From assembly GCA_905221605.1 (NCBI GenBank), contig CAJNDS010000003.1, positions 956,676 through 1,020,675 of the forward strand: a stretch of DNA of 64,000 nt. Direction: 5' to 3'. Within the stretch, counting starts at the first letter, position 1; each line of letters starts with the position of its first letter. The position numbers and the translations under genes are program-made. Source of the stretch: Symbiodinium natans. Lineage: Eukaryota > Sar > Dinophyceae > Suessiales > Symbiodiniaceae. Positions 37,354 through 50,600 of the stretch are shown here, piece after piece. The notes below the pieces were generated by a model, which was not told the origin of the DNA, did no database searches, and saw only the letters and a list, made by a program, of their open reading frames with translations.

Positions 37354-37524
37354 ATGAGCTTGGTGCAGGCGGCTCTGCCAGATGCGGACCACTTGGCAGC
37401 CAAGCTGAAGGCGCTCAGAGACTCCTTTAAGGCAATCTTCAGCATCTCTCGTTGCGAGTGCATCTTGGCATTCAGGCCCCTAGGTGTTTCATCACGTTTT
37501 CGTATGGGCTTTGTGAAATTCTAA
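37354..37524 (+). CDS. Short candidate ORF or exon, 56 codons
   Basis: It begins MSLVQAALPDADHLAAKL and then KALRDSFKAIF, an amphipathic helix, and ends in TAA. The alanine/leucine-rich first half looks coding. It may instead be an exon starting after the CAG at about 37368. Function unknown. Confidence 0.35.
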   Translation: MSLVQAALPDADHLAAKLKALRDSFKAIFSISRCECILAFRPLGVSSRFRMGFVKF

Positions 37525-38748
37525 GGCCAGCTGGGCCTTTTTTTTAATGTCGGGAATGCCATGTGTAAAGTTAAAGGAACACGAATCCATGCTGCGGCAC
37601 GAGGACTTGGAAGCCCGTTTGCACAGTCGAGCGGCGCGCCAGGCTGTGCCTCGACTGCTCTGAGAATGGAAATCTGCTTTGACTTGCAAGCCTTGCAAGC
37701 TTAGTTGGAATGTGTGGAACATTCTCGCTTGTCCTGCTTCTCGTCGGCGATCCTGCTGCAGAGTCACGTGACCTCAGATGTTGCCACAACCTACCCGGTT
37801 ACCCGAAACTGAAGGCAATGCCCACACTTGCGCAGAGCCAGGAGTTGCAGCCAAGGTTCGTGCAGCCTTCGTGCCCGTGCCTAAGACATGGTCGCCTCAT
37901 GGCTTCACTGCTTCAGACATGGCCACAACTGCAAAAAACCAGCTCGAAGATGATCGTTTTGTGGGAGCTTTCACGAATACAGCCGCTTGCTTGCAACCGT
38001 CGAAACAAATATGAAATCAAGGGACAAGAAGCAAAGTCAAGTGCTTCATCAGGTTTGAAAAGGAGAACATTAATGAAGCGAACGTGCAGCGCACGAGCTC
38101 AAATCAGCTCGCTGCAGCGCCCCGCTCTGTCGGACAACTCTCGAACTTTCGATCTTCGCTTAGTGCGAGTCCTGCACCATCACTTCTCGTACTAGTAGGC
38201 TCTCTCGTCCCTCAGTGACGCTCGCGTTCTGCGCGGGCTGCCATCATGCATGAAGTGCCTCCGCCCTTGCTTCTGCGAGCCATATGACTTTTTCACGACA
38301 AGTAGCCCAGGTCGTGCAAAGTTCGCTTGACTGTAGGCTCAAGTGAAGCCTCTGAGGCATCTGCGTCTGCAGTCTGCCGTTTGGAATCTGGAGTGCGAGC
38401 CTGAAGTCCGGATGTGCTTGGGTTCATTCTACTCAAGAACTGCTCTGAGCGAAACTTGCTGTTGGCCGTGCCCATAAGGATGCACCTGCTGAAAGCAGAG
38501 GATGCAGGCAACCGCGGGGTCCCGGACTTTTCCGCCGGGCGCATGAGGTAGCCTTGAAGCGCAGCCTGCATGCGAATATCGCTCTTAGCGTTTCCTCGGC
38601 TGAGTTTCCTCCCAGAGGATCGCCCCGGTCGAAAAAAAGGCAATTTACGAATCCCCTGCTCGTGTCTGCGCGCTTGAAGTGGCGCTCCGCACATCCGGGC
38701 TGGGCTCAGGGTCGCTCAGGGCAAACTGATGTCATTTACTCTAAGCAG

Positions 38749-38786
38749 GTGCAAGACGAGGAAGAGGTGGAATCGTCTTCTTTGAG
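38749..38786 (+). CDS. Candidate micro-exon, acidic
   Basis: It is flanked by CTAAGCAG and GTACAA and encodes VQDEEEVESSSLR. A similar AG-bounded piece at about 38978-39019 reads GSKFFQHEGHIYLK. Both are orphan exons of an unidentified gene. Confidence 0.3.
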
Positions 38787-39338
38787 GTACAATTTTGTAT
38801 TTTGAGTCCAAATTGGTGGGACCTGAATGTGCGCCTTTGGGCATGAAGGCGAGCCAGCACAGTCCTACTTTCGGTTTCAAATTGCGTCCTGCATGTTTCA
38901 TTCCTCTGGCCAGGAATGTCATTGGCATTCGGCCTGTGCCATCAACACTGCTCTGTCGCTAACATTGTGCTTCCAGGGCAGCAAGTTTTTCCAGCATGAG
39001 GGTCACATATACTTAAAGCTGTGATTGAGCGGTTGCCCAGCTTTTCGTTGCGTTTCCCAGGCCCGCCTTCATATCTGTTGGTCGCAGCTTGTGCCGGATG
39101 GAGTAAGGAGCTGCAGTTGTCAAACTTAGCTCCCCTTACAAGCCCCATACACCGAGCACGCACGCAGTACACAAAACACCTCTCGTTGGGATCTGTGCCA
39201 TGAGCTCGCCTCGGAATAACCGACGGCGCCGTGGCAACTCTCTTGCACACCAGCTTCTTGCATAATTGTAAACGCTTGCGCGCGCCGCCTCGGCAGCCGG
39301 GCCGGCCCCAGGACAGGAAAGGAGGAAAGAGGGAGGAA

Positions 39339-39440
39339 GGGCAGGGGGTGGGGGGTGGGGGGGGTGGGGGGGGGGGGGGGGGGTGGGGGGGGGGTGGGGG
39401 GGGGGGGGGGGGGGTGGGGGGGGTGGGGGGGGGGAGGGGG
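39339..39440. repeat. G-rich tract with quadruplex potential
   Basis: Runs of 4-20 G separated by single T. A further poly-G run lies at about 39549-39570. The opposite strand reads as poly-proline in every frame, so long frames here are artefacts. Confidence 0.9.
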
Positions 39441-40216
39441 TGCGGGGAGTTTTTGAGGCACTCCCCCTGTAGGAGCCACCGACAAGCGGGACCCTCCACA
39501 GCATCGGTTTGCAGCTCCTCCAAGGGATTGGGGGGGGTCCCACAGGGCGGGGGGGGGGGGGGGGGGGGGGTGGCGCATGAAGGGTTGGGTTAGGGGGAAG
39601 GAGGCCCGATCCGGGTCTGCTTGTTCCAGACGCTTTTCGGCAGGAGCCGAGGCGAACTCTCAGTTGAGTCACTAGCAGTGCAGCTCTGAATCGATCTATC
39701 TTTGACTTCACCTGTTGAGCCTTGCCATGAAACTCCAGAACTCCGGAACTCCGGAACTCGGGCTTCGCAGGCGGAGAAGATGACTCAGCGAGCAGCCCCG
39801 ACAGCTCGCCCAAGAGCTTGCGCTCGAAGAGCTCGCCCTCCAAAAGCCGCTTGGAGTGGGCGCGACTGTCAAGCCACGTCTCAAAGGGAGAATAGGCTAT
39901 AGGGTGGCCAGCTGAATCAACTGAAGAACGTTGAGGTCAAGCATGGTCAGGCCAACCTGCTCCAAATGCTATCACTTTGGTGCCTGCGGCTTCCATGAGA
40001 CAGCCATCTGAGGCCGTGGGAGTTCACGAGGCTCGCGCTCACCTGGCCGCTATGTAATCGAGCCTCCGCCAGTGGTGCCGCTCGGACCTTGCTTTCTTGT
40101 TTAATGTACTTCTTGGCTCAATTGAGATGTGAGAGGACATTCTTTGCTTTCCTTCGCTGCTCGGAGCTCTGAGGCCTGTGGCCCAGTGGCGGAGCCAGAA
40201 GCTCGAGCCGCTGGTC

Positions 40217-40375
40217 ATGCCGCCGCGCCCTCCCGACGGCGAAGCCCCAAAGGGCGGACAGGGCGGACGCGGCGGACAGGGCGGACAGGGCGGACAGGGA
40301 CGTGGCCCCAATCAGGGCCCTCCTCGGCCTCCCAGCGCAGAGAAGCCTGGAGGCCAGGCCAGACAGACATCTTAA
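40217..40375 (+). CDS. Candidate GGQ/GGR-repeat protein end
   Basis: A 52-codon stretch begins MPPRPPDGEAPKGG. It contains tandem GGQ/GGR triplets from a 9-bp DNA repeat (about 40254-40301), then GPPRPPSAEKPGG before TAA. RGG-like low-complexity tails occur in RNA-binding proteins. Here the tail has no recognisable folded partner domain, so identity is open. Confidence 0.35.
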   Translation: MPPRPPDGEAPKGGQGGRGGQGGQGGQGRGPNQGPPRPPSAEKPGGQARQTS

Positions 40376-40749
40376 CTAGCCATCTTCGAAGCCTGAAGAA
40401 AGAAGGAAAGCTTAAATGCCAAGAGCTTTTTTGTATCCAAGTTCCTGTGATCCTCTCTGGCATGAGCAGTGGCATGAGCAGTGGCAGCTCTCCAGGCCGC
40501 TCAGGTCGAAGGCCTGTCATGCAGAATTCCGCGCTCCTTGGCATGGGCAGAGTCAGGACCAAGTCGGACCATGTATCCCAGCATCGAATCCCCCCCGCCC
40601 CCCCGGCTCTCCAGTCTTTCAAATGCGGAGAACTGGCACTTGAGTGGGCCGTCACAAAGACACGAAAACCGTTTTCGAAACGACGAGCTGTTCGGTTCCG
40701 TGAATCTTGTTTCCTTCTTCTCGTCAGCATGCCGGCATGCCTGCACCAG

Positions 40750-40868
40750 GGTTGGTATTTGGGCACGAGCCATGTCAAGGTCAGGTGCATCCAGCCGGGG
40801 TACCCGATCACAGTCGGCACAACGTCAGCGCCCGGAGTGCCACGGCATGCAGTCAAGATGCGATCAAG
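40750..40868 (+). CDS. Candidate exon, beta-rich
   Basis: It is bounded by GCACCAG and an AG|GTTTCG donor. It reads GWYLGTSHVKVRCIQPGYP and then TVGTTSAPGVPRHAVK, resembling a beta-sandwich strand pattern. It could be an early exon of the FN3-like gene downstream. Another frame is also open, so support is moderate. Confidence 0.4.
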
Positions 40869-41904
40869 GTTTCGTTCTTCAGAGGGCTTGGATCATTCTT
40901 CACATTGTCTTCTTGTTAATGGCCGCAGTTCTCTGCTGGGAAATCTGGGCCGTGCTTCTCTTATGTGTTGTCTGTTATCTGCTGTGTGCAGCAGTTCCTG
41001 CGTAGAGTCCACCCCATGGTAGTGTTATGTCATGCAGCCGGCAGATGCCTGACTGATGCAACCCGGTGCTTGCCGAATGCATCAGCAGAGTAACTGGATG
41101 CAGTTTGACATCTTAGTGTCTAGGTATGGCACGCACACATACATCGTATACGTGCATGGCTACTTGGTAGCATGGGAGCTAACGGCAAAAGCATCTCTTC
41201 AGGAACCCATATGGCAACCCATATGGCAATCCTTATGCTGCGTCATCAGCTCGCAGTCGCGGAAAGCGTGGTGGTGCCGCTGGAGCTGCATCAGCTGCAG
41301 GGGCTCAGCAACGTTGTGTGCATGTATCATAGTATCATTGTATTGACTGTCATGGATGATGATCTTATTTCAGCAGGCGGGTAGAGTGCATTTGTTACTG
41401 CATCGAGGCAAGCAGCTTCGGCGATTCTAGGCTTCTCAGCTGCATGGAGCTGTGGGGGGCCGGGGGGGGGAGGGGGACGATGTCGGAGACACGAAGAAGC
41501 TCAGCAGAGTCAGAGGGCAGATGCGCGAAAAGCAAGTCCACCCTTTGAGCTCGAAGCTGGAAGGGTTCAAGCCTCTGCCATAGGAGCTTTGGATGGCACT
41601 CAAGGGCGCAAGGATTCAATGGCTGCCCTTAAGGTCATCATCGCAGATATGCGACGAGCATGTGCATAAGCCCGAACCTCCGGAGGAGCTCCTTGGCAGC
41701 ATTTGGCAGTCAAGGAGCCAAGTCAAGGTAGCCGAAGGTAGCATGTGTCGATGCCTCTGCTTGACCGCAACTCGAGTCTCGCCTCAAGTAGTGCAGATCT
41801 GCAGATCTACACCGGTTTATAATCCGCCCCCCCCCCCCCCCCCCCCCCACGTATTTTCCGCCCTACACGTGTCGTTGTTCGGTCATGCCGATGTTTGCAA
41901 GCAG

Positions 41905-42003
41905 CAAGTGTTCCAGCTTGAGCCGGGTATTGTTGAGCTCGAACCACTTAAAGGACGATCTGCCGATGAGCCCATTCCACTGGACTGCCTAAGCGACTAC
42001 TGA
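41905..42003 (+). CDS. Candidate terminal exon
   Basis: After a GCAAGCAG acceptor it reads QVFQLEPGIVELEPLKGRS and then DEPIPLDCLSDY before TGA. Composition is strongly coding-like. It lies beside a poly-C tract (about 41826). No family assigned. Confidence 0.4.
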   Translation, partial: QVFQLEPGIVELEPLKGRSADEPIPLDCLSDY

Positions 42004-42112
42004 CTGTTTTGTGAACAGCAAATTTCATTTCCAGGCGTGGACCTTGGGCCAGTTCCTGAGTATGTCTTGTGCGTTTCTTGAGTGCCCACGTAAACCTGGG
42101 CAAGCTTGAAGG

Positions 42113-42415
42113 TCATGGCCGCGGGAATGTTCGTAGCTGCTGGGCGCTGAGCCGTTGAAGATGTGCACAAGAGGGAGAGACAGAGAGAGAGCCAGTACCA
42201 TCACTGCAAGGGCGATGCGAAGACGCTGCACTGACAGTGATAGCAGGCGTAGCAGCAGCAATACCAAATAGCAACAGCATCACGACGACAAGCAAAAAGA
42301 AAGGAGCTTCAGACGCACCGGCGGATCTCACAGCTTTCGCAGCATTCACTCCCACCTTTTCTTCTGCAAAGACACGCGCTCGGTCCAGGCTGAGGATCCG
42401 CGAGGATCCTGCCAC
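42113..42415 (-). CDS. Candidate membrane-segment exon (minus strand)
   Basis: The complementary strand has an open stretch with SLDRARVFAEEKVGVNAAKA followed by a hydrophobic helix (FLLVVVMLLLFGIAAA), like a single-pass membrane protein. It is one of very few plausible minus-strand coding stretches. No ATG starts this frame exactly, so an exon is more likely than a whole gene. Confidence 0.3.
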   Translation of the reverse strand: MAGSSRILSLDRARVFAEEKVGVNAAKAVRSAGASEAPFFLLVVVMLLLFGIAAATPAITVSAASSHRPCSDGTGSLSVSPSCAHLQRLSAQQLRTFPRP

Positions 42416-42659
42416 ATTCTAAGATTGTCATGCTCGTTCTCATGCCGCTGAGGCAGCCAAGGGCAGCGGCGCCTTCCAAGAGCGGCGCTGCGACCCCAGC
42501 AATACAAATTCACCTGCGTATGCACGTGCAGAATGCGACATAGGACCCTGGCTTATTCCCCAATCTCAACCGCAAAGAAGGGTGCCTCGGAGCTTGAAAT
42601 GGCTTGGGACCCTCGCTAACGATTGAATGAGAGGCGAAAACCCGCCACACGCCATTGAT

Positions 42660-42757
42660 TCTCTCGCTCTCTCCCTCTCTCCCTCTCCCTCCCTCTCCCC
42701 TCCTCTCTCTCCCTCTCTCTCCCTCTCTCTCTCCCTCTGTTTGTCTCTCTCTCGCCC
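42660..42757. repeat. (CT)n-rich microsatellite
   Basis: CTCTCC/CTCTCT repeats over about 100 bases. Confidence 0.9.
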
Positions 42758-43088
42758 GAGGCGGCTCTGGGACTGCACCGCGAAAGCGTTCAGAGCTGGG
42801 ACACCTGGTGCAGCGTCCAGTGGTGACCGACCCTCGTCAGCACAGGTTCAGGCTTGAGGCGGCTTGAAATCGTGGTAAGCGAGTGAGTGAGGATGAGAGA
42901 GAAAGTGACAGAGATTGAGAGAGTGCGGCGCGCACGAGTGACCTCTGTATCCTGGTCGCCTCGTTGGTCGCCCAGAGGAAAGAAAGATTGCCACAAGATG
43001 CCATGACAGTGCATTGAGGGAAGCCTTCAACCTCCTTGCGTGCTCGTGCGTGTTTGTCTTTTGTGTGTGCGGCTGCGTTTGCGGTTTG

Positions 43089-43377
43089 TGTGCATGCGTG
43101 CATGCGTGCATGCGTGCATGCGTGCATGCGTGCATGCGTGCATGCGTGCATACGTGCATGCGTGCATGCGTGCATGCGTGCATGCGTGCATGCGTGCATG
43201 CGTGCATGCGTGGGTGTGCGGGTGCGGGTGCGGGTGCGGGTGCGGGTGCGGGTGCGGGTGCGGGTGCGTGTGCGTGTGCGTGTGCGTGTGCGTGGGCGTG
43301 GGCGTGGGCGTGGGCGTGGGCGTGGGCGTGGGCGTGGGCGTGTGCGTGTGCGTGTGCGTGTGCGTGCGGGTGCGTGT

Positions 43378-43416
<39 letters not shown>

Positions 43417-43448
43417 TTTTTGTTGTGTGTGTGTGTGTGCACGTGTAT
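43089..43448. repeat. Compound alternating purine-pyrimidine repeat
   Basis: Successive arrays of CATGCGTG (8 bp, about 43091-43210), GGTGCG, TGTGCG, TGGGCG and TGTGCG hexamers, then (GT)n. Each array runs into the next by one or two base changes per unit, which suggests step-wise birth from one another. Confidence 0.95.
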
Positions 43449-44513
43449 GTGTGTGGGTGTGTGCACGTGTATGTGTGTGGGTCTATCTACCTACGCACGA
43501 ATTTGGCATTGGTGCTGTATGACGGTCTGGGTTTACATAGTTGTATGCTCCGATCCCACCTGCCTCAGTTCCACCAGGTGACAAGCGACAGCACCGAAGC
43601 CATGCGCGCAGCACCTGGCTGGGTGCACAAGGACAAGCGAACAGATGTGGAGACAAAGAATCCACCGTGAATTGGCTCTTGCTCTTGACTCTTCTGTCCA
43701 GTCAGGTGACGGACAGGACTGCATTGCTTCCGACAGGAGTGGACCGAGGACGATCTCGATCTCATCAGCGCGGGCCAGCCTGTTCCTTGGCTCACCTGAG
43801 CCAGCTGAGCTTCATGCATCCGGCGGTCTTTCGCCCCTTGCGCTCTTTACACTCCGACGCTGTGGCAAGCCTCATTCTTGGCGACACCTACGTGAGGCTG
43901 CCAAACGTCGGATCGGCGGAATTACGCTGCTTGCGACGTGGCAGCTCCAGGACGATGCAAAGGTCGATCCCTACTGCGCCACTTGGCACAGACGTCTCTG
44001 TTGTTGAGCACGTTCTGTTGCCTTCTGACCGGCTTTACTTGTCAAACTGTGACCCTTCCGATCTGGCATGAGGTCATATGCCGGTTCCAAATACGGATTG
44101 CGCGAACATCGCGACTTCCGGCAGGCCATTCTGGTGTCCGCAAGTGGTTCCGCTGGCCGAAAAGAGAGACAGGACATTCTGATGGGTTGTGGTCCGCGTA
44201 GTGCCTTGCCGTGACGACACTCGTATAGCTTGTAAGTGACCCCTGTATTCGCCAATTTGAGATGCTGTACACGTGCTGAGAGGTGAGCAAGCAGTGTGGA
44301 AAGAAGCCCAGCCGTTCTTTTGTGTATCAGCAGAGGAGGCCGCCCGTTTGAACACAAAGGGAAGGGAACGGAGGCTGTGACAGCAAATGTGGGATGTCCT
44401 GGGCTTCCAGCTTCGGCCAATAAATGCCAGCACGACATGTTAGGGCATAGGTTCGCAAAGTGAGCAACATTCAACCCCCACGGATAGTGACGTAAACGTT
44501 GGTTGGCACTCAG

Positions 44514-44618
44514 GTGCAGAAGCAGTACTGCGCTTTCCTTTCCGATTACCTGCAGTATGGGGAAGAGTACATTGTGAGCGTGCGAGCCGGCTCCGTGGAA
44601 ACTTGGACACTTGGCTGA
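44514..44618 (+). CDS. FN3-like exon
   Basis: After GGCACTCAG it reads VQKQYCAFLSDYLQYGEEY and then IVSVRAGSVETW, the typical end of a fibronectin type III fold (Tyr in strand F, then VRA). It runs to a TGA, so the donor lies before 44616. Confidence 0.55.
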   Translation: MQKQYCAFLSDYLQYGEEYIVSVRAGSVETWTLG

Positions 44619-47600
44619 AGCGGGGGGCGCATTTCCAGACACCAAGCGAAGGGCCCTCGTTCGAGTGTGACACAAAGTTGCATTTGAGTGCTCGCTTTCT
44701 TCTTGGCCCGCCCGCCAGGAGCGAGTGGAGTGCTACGTCTGAGCCGCTGCGCTTGAAGGCCCAGCAACTCTCGCGGTCCTTGCTCTTCCTCAAACTTTGC
44801 TCTTGGCATGGACCTGGCGTGGGCTTTCTTGCAAAGCAAATCCAAAGGCGCGCGACTTGGAGCCCCCGGAGTTCGCGCGATTTTGCTGCGACGTCCTCGC
44901 GCCGAGGGAGAGTGGGATTCTGGAGGCGCGCGGGTGCCATGACTTGCGGGGTCTTCGGCTTCCCCACTGCTGGTGATTAGTGGCTGCTTCAAGTCGAGTG
45001 CCCAAGAGCAGTGGTGCTACGGTGCTACTTCAGTCCAGATTGTTGTCAGTCCAGATTGTTGTGAAGCCTGGTGCCATGATCTTGTGTTTGCTTGCGAAAC
45101 GTGGGAATACAGTACCTTAGGTTTAGTGACAGATAATCATCCTTGCCAGCCGCAGAAATGGTGTCGACCTCGCTTGTTCTGGATACTCCAAAGTGTGGCG
45201 TGTCAGATCTTCCGCACCCGTGACCACGCGCTGCACTTCGCCTTCCCTGCCTTCAAATCCTTCGATCCGCGGACCCCTCTCCCGGTGGAATATTGCATTG
45301 AGGCTGGGCCTCTCATGTACAGCTTCCTGCTGCAGAAGTAGACGAAGTAGACGAGTATCTGATGATCTGCAGGCCTGGCAAAGACCAGATGACTTGGGCG
45401 CTGCTGCGGCAGAGCAGCTGCAGGCAGCTGCGGTTCAGCCCCCCCCCCCCCCTGACCGCTTTCCACGCTTTAACTTCGGAACTCCACACTTCGATCTTCA
45501 CAGCATTGATGTCACTGTTCTCCAAGCTGCAACAATGAGTTGCGACCATGCTCTGTCCCGAAAATGGGTCCCTCACTCTGTTTATTGTTCTGCTCAGGCA
45601 CTCTCGCTGTTTATTGTTGTGCTCAGGCACTCTCGCGGCTGAAAGAAGGGCTGCTGAGACGGCATTCTTCTCTTCAAGCGTGAGATTGCAATGCTCTGTG
45701 AGTCATTGCATGATGCTTGTCACGTGAAGCTAAGGAAAGGCAAGATGCCCGGAAGTGGCTCTGAGTGGCAGCAGCCGTCGCCCATTTTCATCACCAGCAT
45801 TAAGAGTGATCACGTGCCGGGCCAAGCCACTCCAAGCCACTCCAAGTCTGGAACTCGCGTCTCCATGGTCTCCATGTGCGAAAGATCGGCCGGGACTTAG
45901 GTGCAGGGGAACACTGTGGAGTGCTCCGTCGACATCCGCAGCACGGCGCTTGTGCAGCGGTCACAGGTCTACTTCAGAGCCTTGGCAATGATTTCGCTCT
46001 GCTTGGAGTTCACAGGGCGAAGTGAGCTTAGACGTATGTCGCTATGATTCGCTATGTGAGGATTCTGATCACAGGTTCTCATCCGATCACATTTTGCCCA
46101 AAGCTCCTTGCAGTTGCATGTTTGGTCACTCTTCTCAAGTTGCATTCGATGCCCAGTCCTGACTTGTTGGTGTATCAGAGGTGGTATCATGAGCATCTCG
46201 GTTCGGCTGTCGTAAGTTGCGAGGCGTATTCTTGATTGGACACTGCTACTTATGGATCGCCACGGGTTGTTTTTCTTCGTGTAAGTAGTTGGGCAAGTTG
46301 AGTCCATGGAGTCCATGGGATTTGAGAAAGGATTTTGGAATGAAAAGGTCATTAGGCAAACCTGCTGATGCTTGCACAGGTGATGGGATCCCGTAGGTAT
46401 GTGAGAAGCGCGCTGCTGCTCTCGCATTCATCGTATCGAGATTCTCTCAAGCGGGCCTTTCTCATCAGGTGTCCGCGCGCGGTACCTGAGTCTGCCTGGC
46501 GAGACAAACTTCAGCGCCTTGTGGCACCTTAAGGGCATACAGAGGAGTGACATCATGCTGAGGACAGCGTCGCATGGTTTGGGTCTGGGATACATTGTAT
46601 GGCTGCCTGCATTGAAGCGTCTCTTGCTGCCTGAGGTCCTAAGCTTCTGTGGTCTGGCGCACCGGTGCTGATACCGGAGCTAGCCTGAACCCCAGGATTC
46701 CGGAATCGTGAGTTGACAATGTGCAAAGTACACTTGCTTGCTGCATCATGTTTGCTCTGGCTCCCTCGGATGCACGGAGGGTTCGAAGCGCCGAAAGACT
46801 GGCTCCCGAGTCTCTCGTGAGCGGAGTGAGGTCCCTACGCCTCCGGCCCCAACGGCGCTGCCCGGTGCAGAATTCTTGGCCAGCCAAACCTCAACCCAAG
46901 AAGGCCTCGAATGTACTGTCACAACGACATGGCTCAGAGCAACGTTTTAAGTTTTTGTTCTAGTCTGTAAGCCCGGAGGAATGGGGACGGCCATCGTGCA
47001 TTGGCCCTTTCGGCATCCAGCTGCTCGACTGCATTCCCAGGCTTCATGGATCGTCGGGCTCGTCGGGGCATCGTCCCGTGTTCAGGCGAACTTTTGCAGC
47101 GTGGACGAGGAAGGAGCATGGATCAAGGGACCCTATGTTCCCAATACCCTTCCGGCCACTCGACAGCAGCAAAATCTTGTTACCCTCGAATTGAATCATA
47201 GGACCACAGGGTTTCAGCCTTGGAGTCGTTTCCAAGGATGACTTCCCACTGCCATTCCGACTTCAATTTCGCTGCGTAGACTCGGCTCCCGTGCGCCGCA
47301 ATGAGTCTCAGCCGCACTTCACATGCGGAAGGCTACGCTTCCTGCGGCCGTCACAGATCATCACAGATCATCACAGCTCAGGAGCCCACTACGTTAAGGC
47401 CGTGGGGAGTCAAATGTAGCCCTGCATGCTGCTGTTTGCCATGTCTGGCAGAAGCCCAACGAGCATGGCAAAAATAATTCGAATCATGGACCAAAGCTTT
47501 GCACTGGGCTTGTGTCCTGCACGTACTCGTAATGGTGTCCCTGCTGCTCTCGCATGCTGCCGTTGCTTGCCAGATGGTCCGAATGGAGAGAAGTCGAGGC

Positions 47601-50600
47601 TTACGAGTTTGTGGCGCTCGATCCTCGGTTCTCTCAAAAACTACGTCATGAGGTGCAGGAAGCAGCTGTGCAAATTGGGAACTCTGCAGGAGCAGTGTCT
47701 AGAAGGGGATCTTAGCAGGCAGCGGGCGCTGCGCGGCATGTGCGAGCTTCGGGTGGGCTCGTGCTTGGGCTTGTAGCATTGTAAGGACAAAGATATGGAT
47801 ATTTAATGGGCCCCGAACGTCGAAGGCTGTTTCTGTTTGTTTGAATTGCAGCGGGGAAGTCTTGCTTCCGCCTGGGCCGTTGCAGCAGCCAAACGATGTC
47901 AGTGGAAGCTGCCATTGAGAGCTGTACGGCTGTATGGGTGCGCAGGCTGGGTTGTTGTAGATCGTTGTGGCCAAGGCAGGGCCTGCAGAGCGGTACGCTT
48001 GCCGTGGCTCAAGCGTGGAGCTGCCACTGCCAACCAAGTGGGCAGGGGTCTGCTACAAAGCGGTAGGTGATGCACATTCTCACAACCCATTCCGTCATTG
48101 CGGGCCTTTTTTCAAATCTCGGGGCCTTGGGGGGGGCTTGCAAACACCTGCACCGCCCAGCCTCGGTCGAGGGAGAAGACATCGGCAAATGTACAGCAGA
48201 AATCTGACGAAGTAGCTGGGGAGGGAAAGAACCTCCAGAGATCTCCAGAGGAGTATGCCTCGCCCAGGCGACGACGCCCGAACAGACACCGTTCGCAGCG
48301 TGCGGCCCTTCGTCACTCGCCCAGTTCTGTCCGTGTCTGCTGGTCTTGTGACGGCATGGCAAGGGTGCATTCGGTCACTGCTTGGCCAAGGATTGACAAG
48401 CCAGGCCGGGCGCATGATTGATAGTTTGATAGTTGCCAGTCCAATCCAGTCAACCTTCAAGGCTTTGCTTCAGTCAGTTCGAGTTAGTTGCGACATCATG
48501 ACCTCTGTGGGCAGTTTCTGGGTATGTGCGCAGGGCCAGTTTGATGCTGGCGATATTGATGACATCAGACCAGGCACGCGCACTTAAGGAGGGTGTGCTA
48601 CTGCTTAGACTCAGGGAATACCAAGAGCATGCAGCATGATTGAACTGTGCAATGGTTTGGCTCTCGAGCTTAGCTCGGAGCATGTACTCTCCAACCACTG
48701 TCGGAATCAGGACCTGCATGTCTTCAGAACAGACCAAGGCAGTGATGCAGTGATACTGTTGCCTTTCCTTTCTGGTTGCGAGGCGAACTGGAAGCTGAGT
48801 TTATGGACCCAGCCCAGGACACTCCTGACTCCTGACATGCTTTGAGGCTTGTGACTCGCGAGACATCTGTGTGGTGGTGGCAGGGAGGTTATTGTACCTG
48901 CGGCACTCGAACATTCATATGCCAAACTTTTGTATAAACTTGCGGCCTCACACGCAACTGCTGAGGGCTCTGGAAAGCTTGACATGAACAAGGGGTCCCT
49001 GTGTGGAAGCCGGGTAGTTTCGTATCTGTCCCCAATGCTGTTCATCCAATTTCTGTGATCTTCGTGAGACTTCCCCCCCAGTTCGATGGCGAGGACCCGT
49101 TGGGCGTTCTTGTCTCCGATGATTGGGCAGTGCTTGTCTCTGGCCTGGATATAGCAGAGGAGGCAAACTGCGTTGGATCCGTCCTTTAGGCAGCCAGCCC
49201 GTTTCAGCAACCTGAGGGCAACAAAATGTCTCAGAAGTCTGCTGAAAGTGTAGATACCCAAGACGAGACATGCACTGTGTAAAGCTTGTTGGGGAAGAGT
49301 CGCTGAAGTGCTGTACCATCGCCAGTCTGCCGGGTCGGGTCTGACGCAGCTGCGCTGGGTCTCCTGCAGTGTGGAGGGCTGTGTGTGTGGAGCCCCAGCC
49401 AGAACTGTAGTCACTGTAGTCGCTGAACTCTAGCATTCTGGATTGGATTTGGGACTGCAGCCAGTGTGATTGCTTTCGTGCATCTGACCTCAGAGGCTGT
49501 GTCTTCTCCCTGCTTTGTTCTACTCTCTGAAAGGTCTGCGGCCTCTTGCACGCTTTGTATTCAAGTCGCTCCGCCCTGCGCTGCAGTGTCGGTGCGCCTG
49601 TAGCTGCGTGGGTTTGCATCATGCAGTTTTTTGGAGAACCCAAGATTTGCTCGGATCTGCCAGGTACAACATGTTGTAGTCAACTGCAGCTCCAGTCGGA
49701 GTCCTGGCAAGCCGACGTGAGATCATTCCAGCGTGAGCTGCAGTGCGACTGAGCAATACACGTAGCGTCACGTAGCCATGAAGTGAACCTGCAAGGTAGC
49801 CACCGTGGCCGTGTGGAGACTGAGGCATCATCAGTATCAGTCATGGCAAGCCTTCAGGGTAAATGTGCAGTGGCACACAAGCTGGAGAAGCACTTCTTTT
49901 TATCGGACGTGATTTTTTCGCGGGACTCTTTTGCATGTGCCAGGGTGCTGCCGGGAGGACACAGGCGGCGAAAGCATCAGACGTTTGTAACAAGAGCCCG
50001 AAGAAAGTACTCGAGTTCCGAATCCTGATGCCATTCCCCCGGCCAATGGAAGGAAGAGCGCGACGAATGGGTCGTGCACGAGATTCGACATGTAGCCCGG
50101 CTCTCTTGGCAAATGGACTCACGATCCCCCTCCTTCAGCTGCCTGCCTGCAGAGTCGAAAGTGCCACTTGTGTGAAGCTCTGTAAGTCATGGGCGACTCT
50201 GAAGTTTTGTTTCGCCGCTTTCTTGTTTTGTTCAGGTTTCATCAGCACGTTCCAGGTCCGCTACAAGGAGGCGCGCCAAGAAGTTTCTTTGAAGATGCTT
50301 GTCTCTCCCAGCACGCATTTTTGCCCAGTGGAGAGCATGTCTCTTGAGAGACGTGAGATGCAACACATTGATCCGTCAAAAAGTGCATTTACCCCTCTCA
50401 GAGTAGTAGGTGTGAGGGGAAGCACAGAGAGAGAGAGAGAGAGAGCAAGGGAAGAGAGGCTCAGAGAGAGAGACAAAGAAAGAGCCTCAGAGAGTAAGAG
50501 AGAGCGAGACTCGGTGTCTCTCACAGCGGCTGACCATAGCGGGCTTGGCTTGTGCGCGGGGGCCCAGGGGGCCTTTTCCTGGCCCCCCAATCCCCCCCCA